A DNA stretch of 41,989 nucleotides from NCBI RefSeq assembly GCF_016650035.1, contig NZ_JAENWM010000030.1, positions 1 to 41,989 on the forward strand. Direction: 5' to 3'. This document shows, piece after piece, positions 25,763 through 34,101 of this stretch. A model generated the notes under the pieces. It saw nothing but the letters and a program-made list of their open reading frames with translations, did not search any database and was not told where the DNA came from. Position numbers and translations under genes: made by a program. Source of the stretch: Clostridium sp. Its GTDB lineage: Bacteria > Bacillota > Clostridia > Clostridiales > Clostridiaceae. Position 1 is the stretch's first letter; every line of letters begins with the position of its first letter.

Positions 25763-25797
25763 AGCTAACCCATTATTATAAAATGAGTTAGCTTTTG
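25763..25797 (+). other. Imperfect hairpin with short T-run between tctA and oadA
   Basis: AGCTAACCCATT and AATGAGTTAGCT pair with one mismatch, then TTTTG. It could be a partial terminator that lowers expression of the decarboxylase genes; no new promoter is seen after it. Confidence 0.5.
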
Positions 25798-25814
25798 TTA
25801 AAAAGAGGTGAAAA

Positions 25815-27182
25815 ATGGGAAAACTTAAATTTACTGAGACAGTATTAAGAGATGGACATCAATCTTTAATTGCAACAAGGCTTACCACAACAGAAATCCT
25901 CCCTATTTTGGAGAAGATGGATAAGGTGGGTTACTACGCTATGGAAGTTTGGGGCGGGGCTACTTTTGATTCTTGCTTAAGGTTTTTAAATGAAGACCCG
26001 TGGGAAAGACTAAGAGAAATTAGAAAAAGGGTAAAGAATACAAAACTTCAGATGCTTTTAAGAGGTCAAAATCTTCTAGGGTATAAGCACTATCCAGATG
26101 ATATTGTAGAAAAATTTATTGAAAAGGCTGTAGAAAATGGTATAGATATTATTCGTATATTTGATGCTCTAAATGATGTAAGAAATTTAGAAACACCAAT
26201 TAATGCTATTAAAAAAGCTGGAGCTCACTGCCAGTGCGCTATTTCATACACAACAAGTAAAGTACATACCATAGAATATTATATTGATTTAATGGTCGAA
26301 ATGGAGAATGCTGGGGCAGACTCAATATGCATAAAAGATATGGCAGGTATATTAACCCCTGATGTAGCTTACAAATTAATTAGTAGAGTGAAAAAAGAAA
26401 TAGAGATACCTATAGAACTGCACAGTCACTGTACTAGTGGGATTGCATCCATGACATACATGAAGGCCGTAGAAGCAGGGGTTGATATTATTGATACTGC
26501 TATTTCGCCTTTTTCAGAAGGAACATCCCAACCATGCACAGAATCTTTGGCTGTAGTTTTTAAAGATGGGGAAAGAAATCCGGGACTCAACTTAGAAATT
26601 TTAAATGAAGTAGCAGCATACTTTAGGCCGATAAAACAAAAATACTTAGACAATGGAATATTAAATCCAAAAGTAATGGAAACAGAACCAAAGACTTTAA
26701 TATATCAAGTTCCAGGTGGAATGCTTTCAAACCTTTTATCCCAATTAGAAGGACAAAATGCAGGGGATAAATATGAAGAAGTGCTAAAAGAAATTCCTAA
26801 AGTACGTGAAGACTTAGGATTTCCTCCGCTAGTTACTCCCTTAAGTCAAATGGTTGGTACACAAGCAGTATTCAATATTTTAGTAGGAGAAAGGTATAAA
26901 GTAATACCAAAAGAAATAAAAGAATATGTAAAAGGTCTTTATGGCAAATCACCAGTACCAATAAGTGAAGATATAATAAAAAAAATTATAGGAAATGAAG
27001 AAGTGGTAACAGTAAGACCCGCAGATTTACTGAAGCCAGGATTTGAAAAAGCAAAAGAAGAAATTGGAGATTTAGCAAAGAATGATGAGGATGTGCTAAG
27101 CTACGCGCTGTTTGAACAAGTAGCTAAAAAATTCTTAGAAGAAAAAAATATGGATTATAATTATATTGACGTATCATTTTAA
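25815..27182 (+). CDS. oadA: Oxaloacetate decarboxylase alpha subunit (carboxyltransferase)
   Basis: A 455-residue carboxyltransferase, without the C-terminal biotin domain, which is encoded separately at 27558. It starts with the TIM barrel: TETVLRDGHQSLIATRLTT, MEVWGGATFDSCLRFLNEDP, the carboxylated lysine in CIKDMAG (Lys174) and the metal-binding HSHCTSG (His203, His205). It moves CO2 from oxaloacetate to biotin, giving pyruvate. In sequence it also resembles pyruvate carboxylase subunit B; the neighbouring membrane subunits favour the Na+ pump. AAGAGGTG precedes the ATG. Confidence 0.9.
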   Translation: MGKLKFTETVLRDGHQSLIATRLTTTEILPILEKMDKVGYYAMEVWGGATFDSCLRFLNEDPWERLREIRKRVKNTKLQMLLRGQNLLGYKHYPDDIVEKFIEKAVENGIDIIRIFDALNDVRNLETPINAIKKAGAHCQCAISYTTSKVHTIEYYIDLMVEMENAGADSICIKDMAGILTPDVAYKLISRVKKEIEIPIELHSHCTSGIASMTYMKAVEAGVDIIDTAISPFSEGTSQPCTESLAVVFKDGERNPGLNLEILNEVAAYFRPIKQKYLDNGILNPKVMETEPKTLIYQVPGGMLSNLLSQLEGQNAGDKYEEVLKEIPKVREDLGFPPLVTPLSQMVGTQAVFNILVGERYKVIPKEIKEYVKGLYGKSPVPISEDIIKKIIGNEEVVTVRPADLLKPGFEKAKEEIGDLAKNDEDVLSYALFEQVAKKFLEEKNMDYNYIDVSF

Positions 27183-27209
27183 ATAATACACAAGTAAAGG
27201 GGTGTGAAA

Positions 27210-27521
27210 ATGTTAGGAAATGAAGTTTCGATATCCCAGGCTCTTAATGTTTCACTTGGATCTATAATTTTAGTTTTTTCTCTTTTATTTCTTCTTTCAT
27301 TGATACTATCATCATTTAAGCATATTTTCAAAGAGAAGAAGGTCAAAGTTATTGAAGAGATAAATAGCATTCAAGAAGTAGCAACATGTAGAAATGAAAT
27401 CGAAATAACAAGCTTAGAAGAAGAGGATGATATAGTGGCTTGCATAGCAGCAACTATTGCAGCTAGTGCTGGTAACAGGAATTCTAGAATTCATGTAAGA
27501 AGCATAAAGAGGATAAATTAG
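27210..27521 (+). CDS. OadG-like small membrane subunit of the sodium-pumping decarboxylase
   Basis: A 103-residue protein with one N-terminal membrane helix (about residues 16-36, SIILVFSLLFLLSLILSSF), a charged Glu/Lys-rich region, and a C-terminal DDIVACIAATIAASAGN followed by basic residues. This is the layout of gamma/delta subunits, which anchor the complex; the segment ending IAATIAASAG is also common in them. GTG 27204 is also in frame, but AAGGGGTG lies five bases before ATG 27210. It sits between the alpha and biotin carrier genes. Confidence 0.75.
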   Translation: MLGNEVSISQALNVSLGSIILVFSLLFLLSLILSSFKHIFKEKKVKVIEEINSIQEVATCRNEIEITSLEEEDDIVACIAATIAASAGNRNSRIHVRSIKRIN

Positions 27522-27557
27522 AATTAAAACTAGCTATGCAGAAGGGAGGAAGAAATT

Positions 27558-27914
27558 ATGGAAAAATATAAAATTAGTTTAAATGAGAAAGTTTATGAAG
27601 TAGAAGTAGAAAAATTAGAGATAGGAGCAGAAGCTCCAAAAAAAGAGGAAAAAGCTCAAGTAAATAACACACCTAAGGTAGCGGAGGCGACGCCATCAGG
27701 TAGTGAAGACGTAACAGCACCTATTCCTGGCGGTATATGGGAAATAAAGGTTAAAGTTGGGGATTTAGTTAAAGCTGGCCAGGTATTAGTAGTTATAGAA
27801 GCAATGAAATTAGAAAATGAAATAGTATCACCAAAAGATGGAAAAGTGACTGCTATAAATGTGACAAAGGGCGATACAGTAGCTTTAGGGGATAAATTAG
27901 TTTCTCTACAGTAG
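27558..27914 (+). CDS. Biotin carboxyl carrier protein of the decarboxylase
   Basis: A 118-residue protein. Residues 1-22 are a beta-rich start, then a Lys/Glu/Ala/Pro linker (about 23-50), then a biotinyl domain with the biotin lysine Lys84 in VIEAMKLENE and a GGIWEIKVKVGDLVKAGQVL strand. The carboxybiotin swings between the alpha subunit and the membrane beta subunit. AAGGGAGGAAG lies before the ATG. Confidence 0.92.
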   Translation: MEKYKISLNEKVYEVEVEKLEIGAEAPKKEEKAQVNNTPKVAEATPSGSEDVTAPIPGGIWEIKVKVGDLVKAGQVLVVIEAMKLENEIVSPKDGKVTAINVTKGDTVALGDKLVSLQ

Positions 27915-27962
27915 TTTTTAAGAAAAATTAATTTATCACTAATAGAAAGGAGGCAGAATTAA

Positions 27963-29075
27963 ATGGCGGAGATGCTTCAAAGCATTATACAAGGATCTGG
28001 TTTTTCAGCGTTAACTTATAAGCATGTAATAATGATGGTAATAGCTTGTATATTTATATATTTAGCAATTGTAAAAAAATATGAACCTTACTTATTAATA
28101 CCAATAGCATTTGGTATGCTCATTGTAAATTTGCCTTTGGCAAACCTTATGTCGGATGGAGGACTTCTTCATTATTTGTATCAAGGTGTAAATTTAGGTA
28201 TATATCCACCATTAATATTTTTATGTGTTGGTGCGGGCACGGACTTTGGGCCACTTATTGCAAATCCTAAAAGTCTACTTCTAGGAGCGGCAGCTCAAAT
28301 GGGAATATTTTTTGCGTTTATAGGAGCCATACTACTCGGGTTTATGGGACCTGAAGCAGCTTCTATAGCAATTATAGGTGGAGCAGATGGACCAACAGCT
28401 ATCTATTTAACAGGTAAATTAGCACCTCACCTTTTAGGTTCTATAGCTGTAGTAGCTTACTCATACATGGCATTAGTTCCAGTTATACAACCACCAATAA
28501 TAAGACTTTTAACTACAAAAGCTGAGCGCGAAATTAAAATGGAACAATTAAGACCAGTATCAAAGACTGAGAAAGTAGTATTTCCAATAATTGTTACTAT
28601 ATTAGTCGTATTATTGTTACCTTCATCAGCTCCATTAATTTGTATGTTGATGTTTGGAAACTTAATAAAAGAGTCAGGAGTAGTACCAAATCTAGTCGTT
28701 ACAGCAAGCAATTCTCTTTTGTACATATTAACTATTTTCTTAGGATTAACTGTAGGCGCGAAAGCTAGTGCAGATGTATTTTTAACAATAGGAACTATGA
28801 AAATATTGGTGCTTGGACTTATGGCATTTGCTATAGGAACAGCAAGTGGAGTATTGTTCGGTAAGTTAATGTGTAAATTAACTAATGGAAAAATCAATCC
28901 AATGATAGGAGCAGCAGGGGTTTCTGCAGTTCCAATGGCAGCAAGAGTTGTTCAAAAGGAAGGACAAAGGGCAAATCCTTCAAATTTCCTATTGATGCAT
29001 GCTATGGGGCCAAATGTTGCAGGAGTAATTGGTTCAGCGGTAGCTGCAGGACTATTACTTAATTTGTTTGGTTAG
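27963..29075 (+). CDS. oadB: Oxaloacetate decarboxylase beta subunit (Na+ pump)
   Basis: A 370-residue membrane protein with about nine to eleven helices. It has the invariant IIGGADGPTAIYLTGKLAP loop with the Na+-binding Asp, GAGTDFGPLIANPKSLLLGA, and the end GAAGVSAVPMAARVVQKEG and NPSNFLLMHAMGPNVAGVIG, all hallmarks of OadB/GcdB. It decarboxylates carboxybiotin and exports Na+. It is the last gene of the island's metabolic part and is followed by a strong terminator. GGAGG is before ATG 27963. Confidence 0.93.
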   Translation: MAEMLQSIIQGSGFSALTYKHVIMMVIACIFIYLAIVKKYEPYLLIPIAFGMLIVNLPLANLMSDGGLLHYLYQGVNLGIYPPLIFLCVGAGTDFGPLIANPKSLLLGAAAQMGIFFAFIGAILLGFMGPEAASIAIIGGADGPTAIYLTGKLAPHLLGSIAVVAYSYMALVPVIQPPIIRLLTTKAEREIKMEQLRPVSKTEKVVFPIIVTILVVLLLPSSAPLICMLMFGNLIKESGVVPNLVVTASNSLLYILTIFLGLTVGAKASADVFLTIGTMKILVLGLMAFAIGTASGVLFGKLMCKLTNGKINPMIGAAGVSAVPMAARVVQKEGQRANPSNFLLMHAMGPNVAGVIGSAVAAGLLLNLFG

Positions 29076-29125
29076 AATATTAATCATTGTTTAGTTGAAA
29101 TACCTTGTTAAATTTTAAATCAAAT

Positions 29126-29179
29126 ACATACATAAAGGGTTAGCAGAATAATTTTGCTAACCTTTTATGTATGTTTTTT
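29126..29179 (+). terminator. Terminator after oadB
   Basis: ACATACATAAAGGGTTAGC pairs with GCTAACCTTTTATGTATGT (one G-U pair), followed by a T-run. It separates the decarboxylase genes from the two-component system. Confidence 0.92.
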
Positions 29180-29206
29180 AAATTATGGGCAATTTATATG
29201 ATTAAA

Positions 29207-29215
29207 TGATATAAT
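29207..29215 (+). promoter_or_regulatory. Extended -10 promoter of the kinase gene
   Basis: TGATATAAT (TG, one base, TATAAT) at 29207-29215, about 50 bp before the GTG start. No clear -35 box; extended -10 promoters often lack one. Confidence 0.5.
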
Positions 29216-29266
29216 AATAGGAAATGAAAGACTAAATAGATATAAACTAAGGAGGAATTTATTTTT

Positions 29267-31717
29267 GTGAAGAATAGATTTGTCAAATTTAAAAGTAAAA
29301 GTAAAAATATAAATAAATATATAGCAATCCTTTTTTCAATTGTAATTATAGTGTGTCTTATATTTTTCCTAATATGGTCAAATTATAAAAATTTTAGAGA
29401 TTCTATAATTAATAATGAACAAGAAAATTTATTAACTATTGCGGAAATGACTGGAAGAAGTTTGGAAACTTCTATGGATGAACAAAGACTAAATCTAGAA
29501 ATTATAGCTCAGAATTATGCATTTCAAGAAAAATTTAATGTTTTATTGAAAAATGAAAATCTTGATTTTCATATGGATATTCTAGAGGTATACTATAAAA
29601 CACAACAAGAGATGGTTCAATCAGTAGAACTATTAGATAAAGATGGTGTAATCTTAGAAAAAGAATCTTTAATAATTGATGACAAAGAGAGTATAGGTAA
29701 TAATATTTCTAATATTGAAGGTGTAAGAGAGGTAATAAAAGACAATAAAGTTGTTGTAGGTAAAATAGAGTTTGAAAAAGAATTTGGGCCTACGATATGT
29801 TTGCTCCAACCTGTTTTTTATAAAAATGAATTTATAGGAATTATAAGAAGTAAGCTAAGTTTAAATGTTTTATATAAAAAAATTGTTCAACCTATAAAGG
29901 TTGGAGATAAGGGATATGCTTCTGTAAAAGATGAAAATGGAGTGCTTTTAATGCATCCAAAGGGTGAAGACATAGGCGAAAATGTTATGGATGCAAGACA
30001 AGGTCAATTTCCTGAATATGATTGGTCAGAACTGGACGAAATTGTTCAAGAACAAAAGAAAGGAGGAGAAGGTGTAAATTTATATTATTCTATATGGCCA
30101 GGAGATGAAGATTTTAAAAGGATAAAAAAAATCAGTGCATTTGCACCTGCTTATATAGGAGATGAGTTTTGGATAGTAACAGTTACCATGGATTATAAAG
30201 ATGTTGTAAGCATTATTAAAAATAATTTATATAATACACTTGTATTAGCTGGAGTTCTTATATTAATTTTCATATTAGTAATAAAATATGTTTATAAAAT
30301 CAAAGAAAATCAAAGTAGAATTGAAGTTGAGGCTAAATATGTAAGTGAAGTTGAAACTCTGAATGTTGAATTAAAAGAGGACATAGAAGAAAGAAAATTA
30401 CTCCAAGTTGAACTGATTAGAAATAAAGAAAAATATGAAGTGTTATTTAGCAGTGGCAGCGATTGTATTTTTGTTTTAAATATAAATGATAATTTTTTCG
30501 GTAATTTTCTTGAGGTTAATGATAAAGCATGTGCGGTACTTGGTTACTCTAAGGAAGAAATATGCAATATGGAGTATTATGAGATAATTTTTGGATTAAA
30601 GAACGACAAAAATGAAGAAATTAAAAAGGCGTTACGTATACAAGAAACAGTATTATTTGAAGCTGTTCTTAAAGCAAAAGATGGTAGTACGATAACAGTA
30701 GAGATAAACACACGGTTATTTAAACTTCAAAATCAACAAAAATTAGTACTGATTTCTAGAGATATTACTAATAGAAAAATTGAAGAAGAAACTTTAATTA
30801 GAAGTGAAGAGAGGTTTAGAAGCATAATAAATATAGTAGCATCTCAGATTTCTCTTGATGGTGAATATAAAGAGTTTTTTGAATCAATTAATAAAAGTGA
30901 AACAGATATAGAAGAAAATGACAATCAAAAGATGATTATAAAGTTAGAAAAGATAAACATGAAACTGGAAAAAATGTTTAAGAAAGAAATGGATGAGAAT
31001 AAAAGAAAAGAAGCATTGATGATTTATCAATCAAAATTTGTTGCTATGGGTGAAATGATTGGTAATATTGCTCACCAATGGAGACAGCCCTTAAGCATAT
31101 TAGCACTTATTATAACAAATATAGAAGATATGCATAAGTATAATGATTTAGATGAAGAAACATTAGAAAGTTTAATAGGTAAATCAAGAAACCTTATTGA
31201 TAAAATGTCTCAAACAATAGATGATTTTAGATACTTTTTTAAACCTACAATGGACAAAGAAAGTTTTTCTTTATATGATAGTATTTTTACAACTATAGAA
31301 TTAATCGAAGAAAATTTTAAGTTTCATAAAATACAATGTAATATAAAAAACATAGATAATTTTATGGCATATGGATATTCAAATCAATATTCTCAAGTAA
31401 TCTTCAACATAATAAATAATGCTATTGATGCATTATCGGAATCTAATACAGTGAACAAACAAATTGACATAGAAATAAGTAGCAATGGGTTATGTAATAC
31501 TGTTAAAATAAAAGATAATGCTGGGGGTATAGATGAGCTTATAGCGAAAAAAATATTTGAACCGTATTTTACAACGAAAAATAAGAAGCAGGGGACAGGT
31601 CTTGGTTTATATATGTCAAAAATGATTATTGAAAAGAATTTTAATGGTAGTATAAAATTTTATAATGTGGATGGGGGAGCTTGTTTTAATATTTCTATTC
31701 CCGTTAAGGAGGTATAG
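29267..31717 (+). CDS. Membrane sensor histidine kinase with Cache and PAS domains
   Basis: An 816-residue protein. Membrane helices lie at about residues 17-38 and 325-348, enclosing an extracellular double-Cache domain (about 45-315, with GDKGYASVKDENGVLLMHPKG). A coiled coil and a PAS domain (about 390-500) follow. The phosphoacceptor His603 is in IGNIAHQWRQPLS, and the ATPase domain has NIINNAIDAL, IKDNAGGI and GTGLGLYMSKMII. Cache sensors often bind carboxylates; beside a citrate island, citrate or a dicarboxylate is a fair guess. GTG start, 10 bases after AAGGAGG. It is one base from the response regulator gene. Confidence 0.9.
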   Translation: MKNRFVKFKSKSKNINKYIAILFSIVIIVCLIFFLIWSNYKNFRDSIINNEQENLLTIAEMTGRSLETSMDEQRLNLEIIAQNYAFQEKFNVLLKNENLDFHMDILEVYYKTQQEMVQSVELLDKDGVILEKESLIIDDKESIGNNISNIEGVREVIKDNKVVVGKIEFEKEFGPTICLLQPVFYKNEFIGIIRSKLSLNVLYKKIVQPIKVGDKGYASVKDENGVLLMHPKGEDIGENVMDARQGQFPEYDWSELDEIVQEQKKGGEGVNLYYSIWPGDEDFKRIKKISAFAPAYIGDEFWIVTVTMDYKDVVSIIKNNLYNTLVLAGVLILIFILVIKYVYKIKENQSRIEVEAKYVSEVETLNVELKEDIEERKLLQVELIRNKEKYEVLFSSGSDCIFVLNINDNFFGNFLEVNDKACAVLGYSKEEICNMEYYEIIFGLKNDKNEEIKKALRIQETVLFEAVLKAKDGSTITVEINTRLFKLQNQQKLVLISRDITNRKIEEETLIRSEERFRSIINIVASQISLDGEYKEFFESINKSETDIEENDNQKMIIKLEKINMKLEKMFKKEMDENKRKEALMIYQSKFVAMGEMIGNIAHQWRQPLSILALIITNIEDMHKYNDLDEETLESLIGKSRNLIDKMSQTIDDFRYFFKPTMDKESFSLYDSIFTTIELIEENFKFHKIQCNIKNIDNFMAYGYSNQYSQVIFNIINNAIDALSESNTVNKQIDIEISSNGLCNTVKIKDNAGGIDELIAKKIFEPYFTTKNKKQGTGLGLYMSKMIIEKNFNGSIKFYNVDGGACFNISIPVKEV

Positions 31718-31718
31718 C

Positions 31719-32501
31719 ATGATTATTCAAAAGGAAGAAAATTTACTTTCTAATTTAAAAGTCCTATATGTGGAAGATGAAGAATTCCATAGAGAGCAAC
31801 TAGGCATATTTTTAAAAAGAAGGGTTGGTAAATTATATCTAGCAGAGAATGGAGAAGATGGGTTAAATAAGTTTAAGGAATTTAATCCTGATATTGTTAT
31901 TACTGATCTTAAGATGCCAGAAATGGATGGAATAGAAATGGCAAGGAATATAAGAGATATAGACAAAAACTGTGCGATTATTATTACTTCTGCTTTTTCA
32001 GATGTTGAGACGATACTTCAGGCAGTGAATGTGGGAATAGATAATTATGTTATTAAACCTATTAAAAATGATGAACTTATGGAAGCAATGCTTAAAGCGG
32101 CCGTTAAAATATTTAAGCAAAGACAAGATGAAACTATTATAAATGATAATACCGTTCTTAGCAAAACATTAAAAACTGAAGTGGAAAGTAAAATAAAAAA
32201 TTTGTTTGCAAGATTTATTAAGACTAATACTGGAAAAGGTCCTAAAGATGTAAATGTGTTTATTAGTGGAAATATTATACAGATTAAAGCATTGGATACA
32301 CTTACTTTATTTGAAAAAAAATTATTGGAAAATAGTAAAAATTACTCAATGATAAATTATAATAGGCAAGCATTTTATATGGACAGAAAGGAGGAAATTG
32401 AAGAAATCATTAGAGAAGCTTTAATGGCAGATTTAATATTAAAAGAGGTAATTATTGATTCAAGTAAAAATGTAGATATGATGATAATTAGTATAAAATA
32501 G
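31719..32501 (+). CDS. Response regulator with a DUF2294/MpsC-like output domain
   Basis: A 260-residue protein. Residues 10-125 are a receiver domain: acidic cluster EDE (19-21), phospho-Asp63 in VITDLKMPEMDG, ITSA, and IKPI near residue 113. The C-terminal half (about 145-260) has no helix-turn-helix, ANTAR or enzyme motif. Its pattern EVESKIKNLFARFIKTNTGK then GPKDVNVFISGNIIQIKALD, LTLFEKKLLEN and a helix before a final strand matches my recollection of DUF2294, named for the Na+-translocating MpsC family. How it acts is not known. The frame is open to 31665, but AAGGAGG at 31706-31712 sets ATG 31719, one base after the kinase stop. Confidence 0.82.
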   Translation: MIIQKEENLLSNLKVLYVEDEEFHREQLGIFLKRRVGKLYLAENGEDGLNKFKEFNPDIVITDLKMPEMDGIEMARNIRDIDKNCAIIITSAFSDVETILQAVNVGIDNYVIKPIKNDELMEAMLKAAVKIFKQRQDETIINDNTVLSKTLKTEVESKIKNLFARFIKTNTGKGPKDVNVFISGNIIQIKALDTLTLFEKKLLENSKNYSMINYNRQAFYMDRKEEIEEIIREALMADLILKEVIIDSSKNVDMMIISIK

Positions 32502-32528
32502 ATTTTAAATTAAATAATTACTATATAT

Positions 32529-32574
32529 AATGGCGGTTACCTAGTCTATATTTACTAGGTAACCGCCATTTATA
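32529..32574 (+). terminator. Terminator after the two-component genes
   Basis: A 17-bp perfect stem, AATGGCGGTTACCTAGT with its complement, with an 8-base loop and a TTTATAT tail. Confidence 0.85.
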
Positions 32575-32596
32575 TACTAGTATGATTGCCTTTTTA

Positions 32597-32605
32597 TGGT
32601 ATAAT
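32597..32605 (+). promoter_or_regulatory. Extended -10 promoter of the K+ channel gene
   Basis: TGGTATAAT at 32597-32605, 30 bp before the start codon; no clear -35 box. Confidence 0.5.
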
Positions 32606-32634
32606 AGCATAAAGTAAGATTAAGGGGCGAAGCC

Positions 32635-33660
32635 ATGAAAAGTTATCGTAAATTCAATTTTGTAGTCGCTATATTAATAGCATTGCTTCTTACAGGAACA
32701 ATAGGATATAAAATTTTATTAGATGTTAGCATTATAGACGCATTGTACATGACGGTTATAACCATATCAACAGTAGGATATGCGGAAGTTGCGACTATGG
32801 ATGCAAAAGCTAAGATTTTCTCTATACTTATTATAATGTTTAGTTTAGGTACTGTTGGGTATTTATTTACAAGTATTGTTTCTTCATTTTTAGAAGGAGA
32901 TTTAAGAGATGCATGGAGGAGGCGACGTATGGAATTACAGATAACAGCGTTAAAAGACCATTATATAATATGCGGGGCAGGAGAAACATCACAAAATGCC
33001 ATAATACAATTCAAAAGAAGTAATGTTCCTTTTATTGTAATAGATAATGAGGAAGAAAAAATAAATGAATTAATAGAAAATAAAATCCATGCTATTCTTG
33101 GAGATCCCACGGAGGAAGATATATTAGATAAAGCAAGAATAAAGTATGCAAAGGGTCTTATATCTTGTTTACCTAAGGATTCTGAAAATGTATATACAGT
33201 TTTAACCGCAAGAGAAATGAATAGTGATTTATATATTGTGTCTCGAGCTATAAATAAAAATGCAGAGGGGAGACTTAAAAGAGCAGGTGCAAACAATACA
33301 ATTTCTCCAAATGAAATAGGAGGGACTAGAATGGCAGCATTGATGCTTAGACCTACTGTTATTGCTTTTTTAGATATAATTACCCATGCGGGAGATGTAG
33401 TTTTGGACCTCGAAGATGTTGTGATTTATGATGAATCAAATATATTAAATAAGAGTCTTCGTGAAATAAAAATCCCCGAAAAAACTGGGCTAATAGTTCT
33501 AGCCATTAAAAAGTATGATAGTGAGAAATTAGTCTTTAATCCTAGTTCTGATGAAATTGTAAAATTAGGTGATACTATGGTAGTTCTAGGAACAGAAGAA
33601 CAGGTAAATAAACTAAGAAAAATCGCTAATGACATAGGTCAAAGACGCTTGAGTGTATAA
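32635..33660 (+). CDS. Two-helix K+ channel with cytoplasmic RCK (TrkA-N/TrkA-C) domains, variant filter
   Basis: A 341-residue protein of MthK type: helix (9-29), pore loop, helix (61-86), then the RCK-N domain with the nucleotide-binding strand HYIICGAGETSQNA (about 107-120) and acidic IDNEEEK, and a TrkA-C part from about 255. The selectivity filter reads TVGYAEV (46-52), where the usual TVGYGD or TVGYGE has a third Gly: Ala50 replaces it. GGGGCGAAGCC before ATG is a modest ribosome binding site. Ligands could be Ca2+, NAD(H) or c-di-AMP. It stands alone, with a terminator after it. Confidence 0.88.
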   Translation: MKSYRKFNFVVAILIALLLTGTIGYKILLDVSIIDALYMTVITISTVGYAEVATMDAKAKIFSILIIMFSLGTVGYLFTSIVSSFLEGDLRDAWRRRRMELQITALKDHYIICGAGETSQNAIIQFKRSNVPFIVIDNEEEKINELIENKIHAILGDPTEEDILDKARIKYAKGLISCLPKDSENVYTVLTAREMNSDLYIVSRAINKNAEGRLKRAGANNTISPNEIGGTRMAALMLRPTVIAFLDIITHAGDVVLDLEDVVIYDESNILNKSLREIKIPEKTGLIVLAIKKYDSEKLVFNPSSDEIVKLGDTMVVLGTEEQVNKLRKIANDIGQRRLSV

Positions 33661-33667
33661 ATTAATT

Positions 33668-33705
33668 AAAATAAGTTTTTGGTTTTAATCCAAAGACTTA
33701 TTTTT
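33668..33705 (+). terminator. Terminator after the K+ channel gene
   Basis: AATAAGTTTTTGG pairs with CCAAAGACTTATT (one G-U pair) and ends in T5. The next gene starts 19 bp after it, so some read-through is possible. Confidence 0.75.
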
Positions 33706-33723
33706 GCAAGAGGAAGGTATATA

Positions 33724-34101
33724 ATGAAAAAAAATATAAAAACAGTTATATTGTCAATTTTAATTATGGTAACTATATTTATAATAGTAAGAGGATCCAC
33801 CATACTATATTTAGAATTTAAAAATATTAAATTGCCTACTAAAGAAAGTAGACAGATTGGAAATATGAGCACTCATAAATGGATTACTGTAAAACAATTA
33901 TCTGAAAAATATAATATAAGTGAAGAAGATATTTTTAGTGGACTTGGAATTATCCCACAAAATGGTGATGTGAATTTGCGTTTAGAAGGATTGGGTAAAA
34001 AATACAATAAATCATTAAAAGAGCTTAGTGATAATTTAAAGAAACTTATAGAAAACAATAAAATTAAAGAAAATAGTATAGAGGGTAATAAACATGAGTG
34101 A
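33724..34101 (+). CDS. Membrane-anchored small protein of unknown function upstream of a DedA gene
   Basis: A 125-residue protein not firmly recognised. Residues 1-28 form a positive start and a membrane helix; the rest should be outside or inside depending on orientation. The soluble part has HKWITVKQLSEKYNISEEDI and then RLEGLGKKYNKSLKELSDNL, two similar helical stretches with the order (V/L)xxLxxKYxxSxxxL, which look like a duplicated short module. It overlaps the DedA gene by 8 bp, so the two are translated together and probably work together. ATG 33724 is taken because GAGGAAGG lies in front; the frame is open from 33679. Confidence 0.65.
   Translation: MKKNIKTVILSILIMVTIFIIVRGSTILYLEFKNIKLPTKESRQIGNMSTHKWITVKQLSEKYNISEEDIFSGLGIIPQNGDVNLRLEGLGKKYNKSLKELSDNLKKLIENNKIKENSIEGNKHE

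Noticed and set aside
28457-28897. 146-codon minus-strand frame inside oadB
   Set aside because: Shadow of the oadB gene, whose frame has all family blocks.
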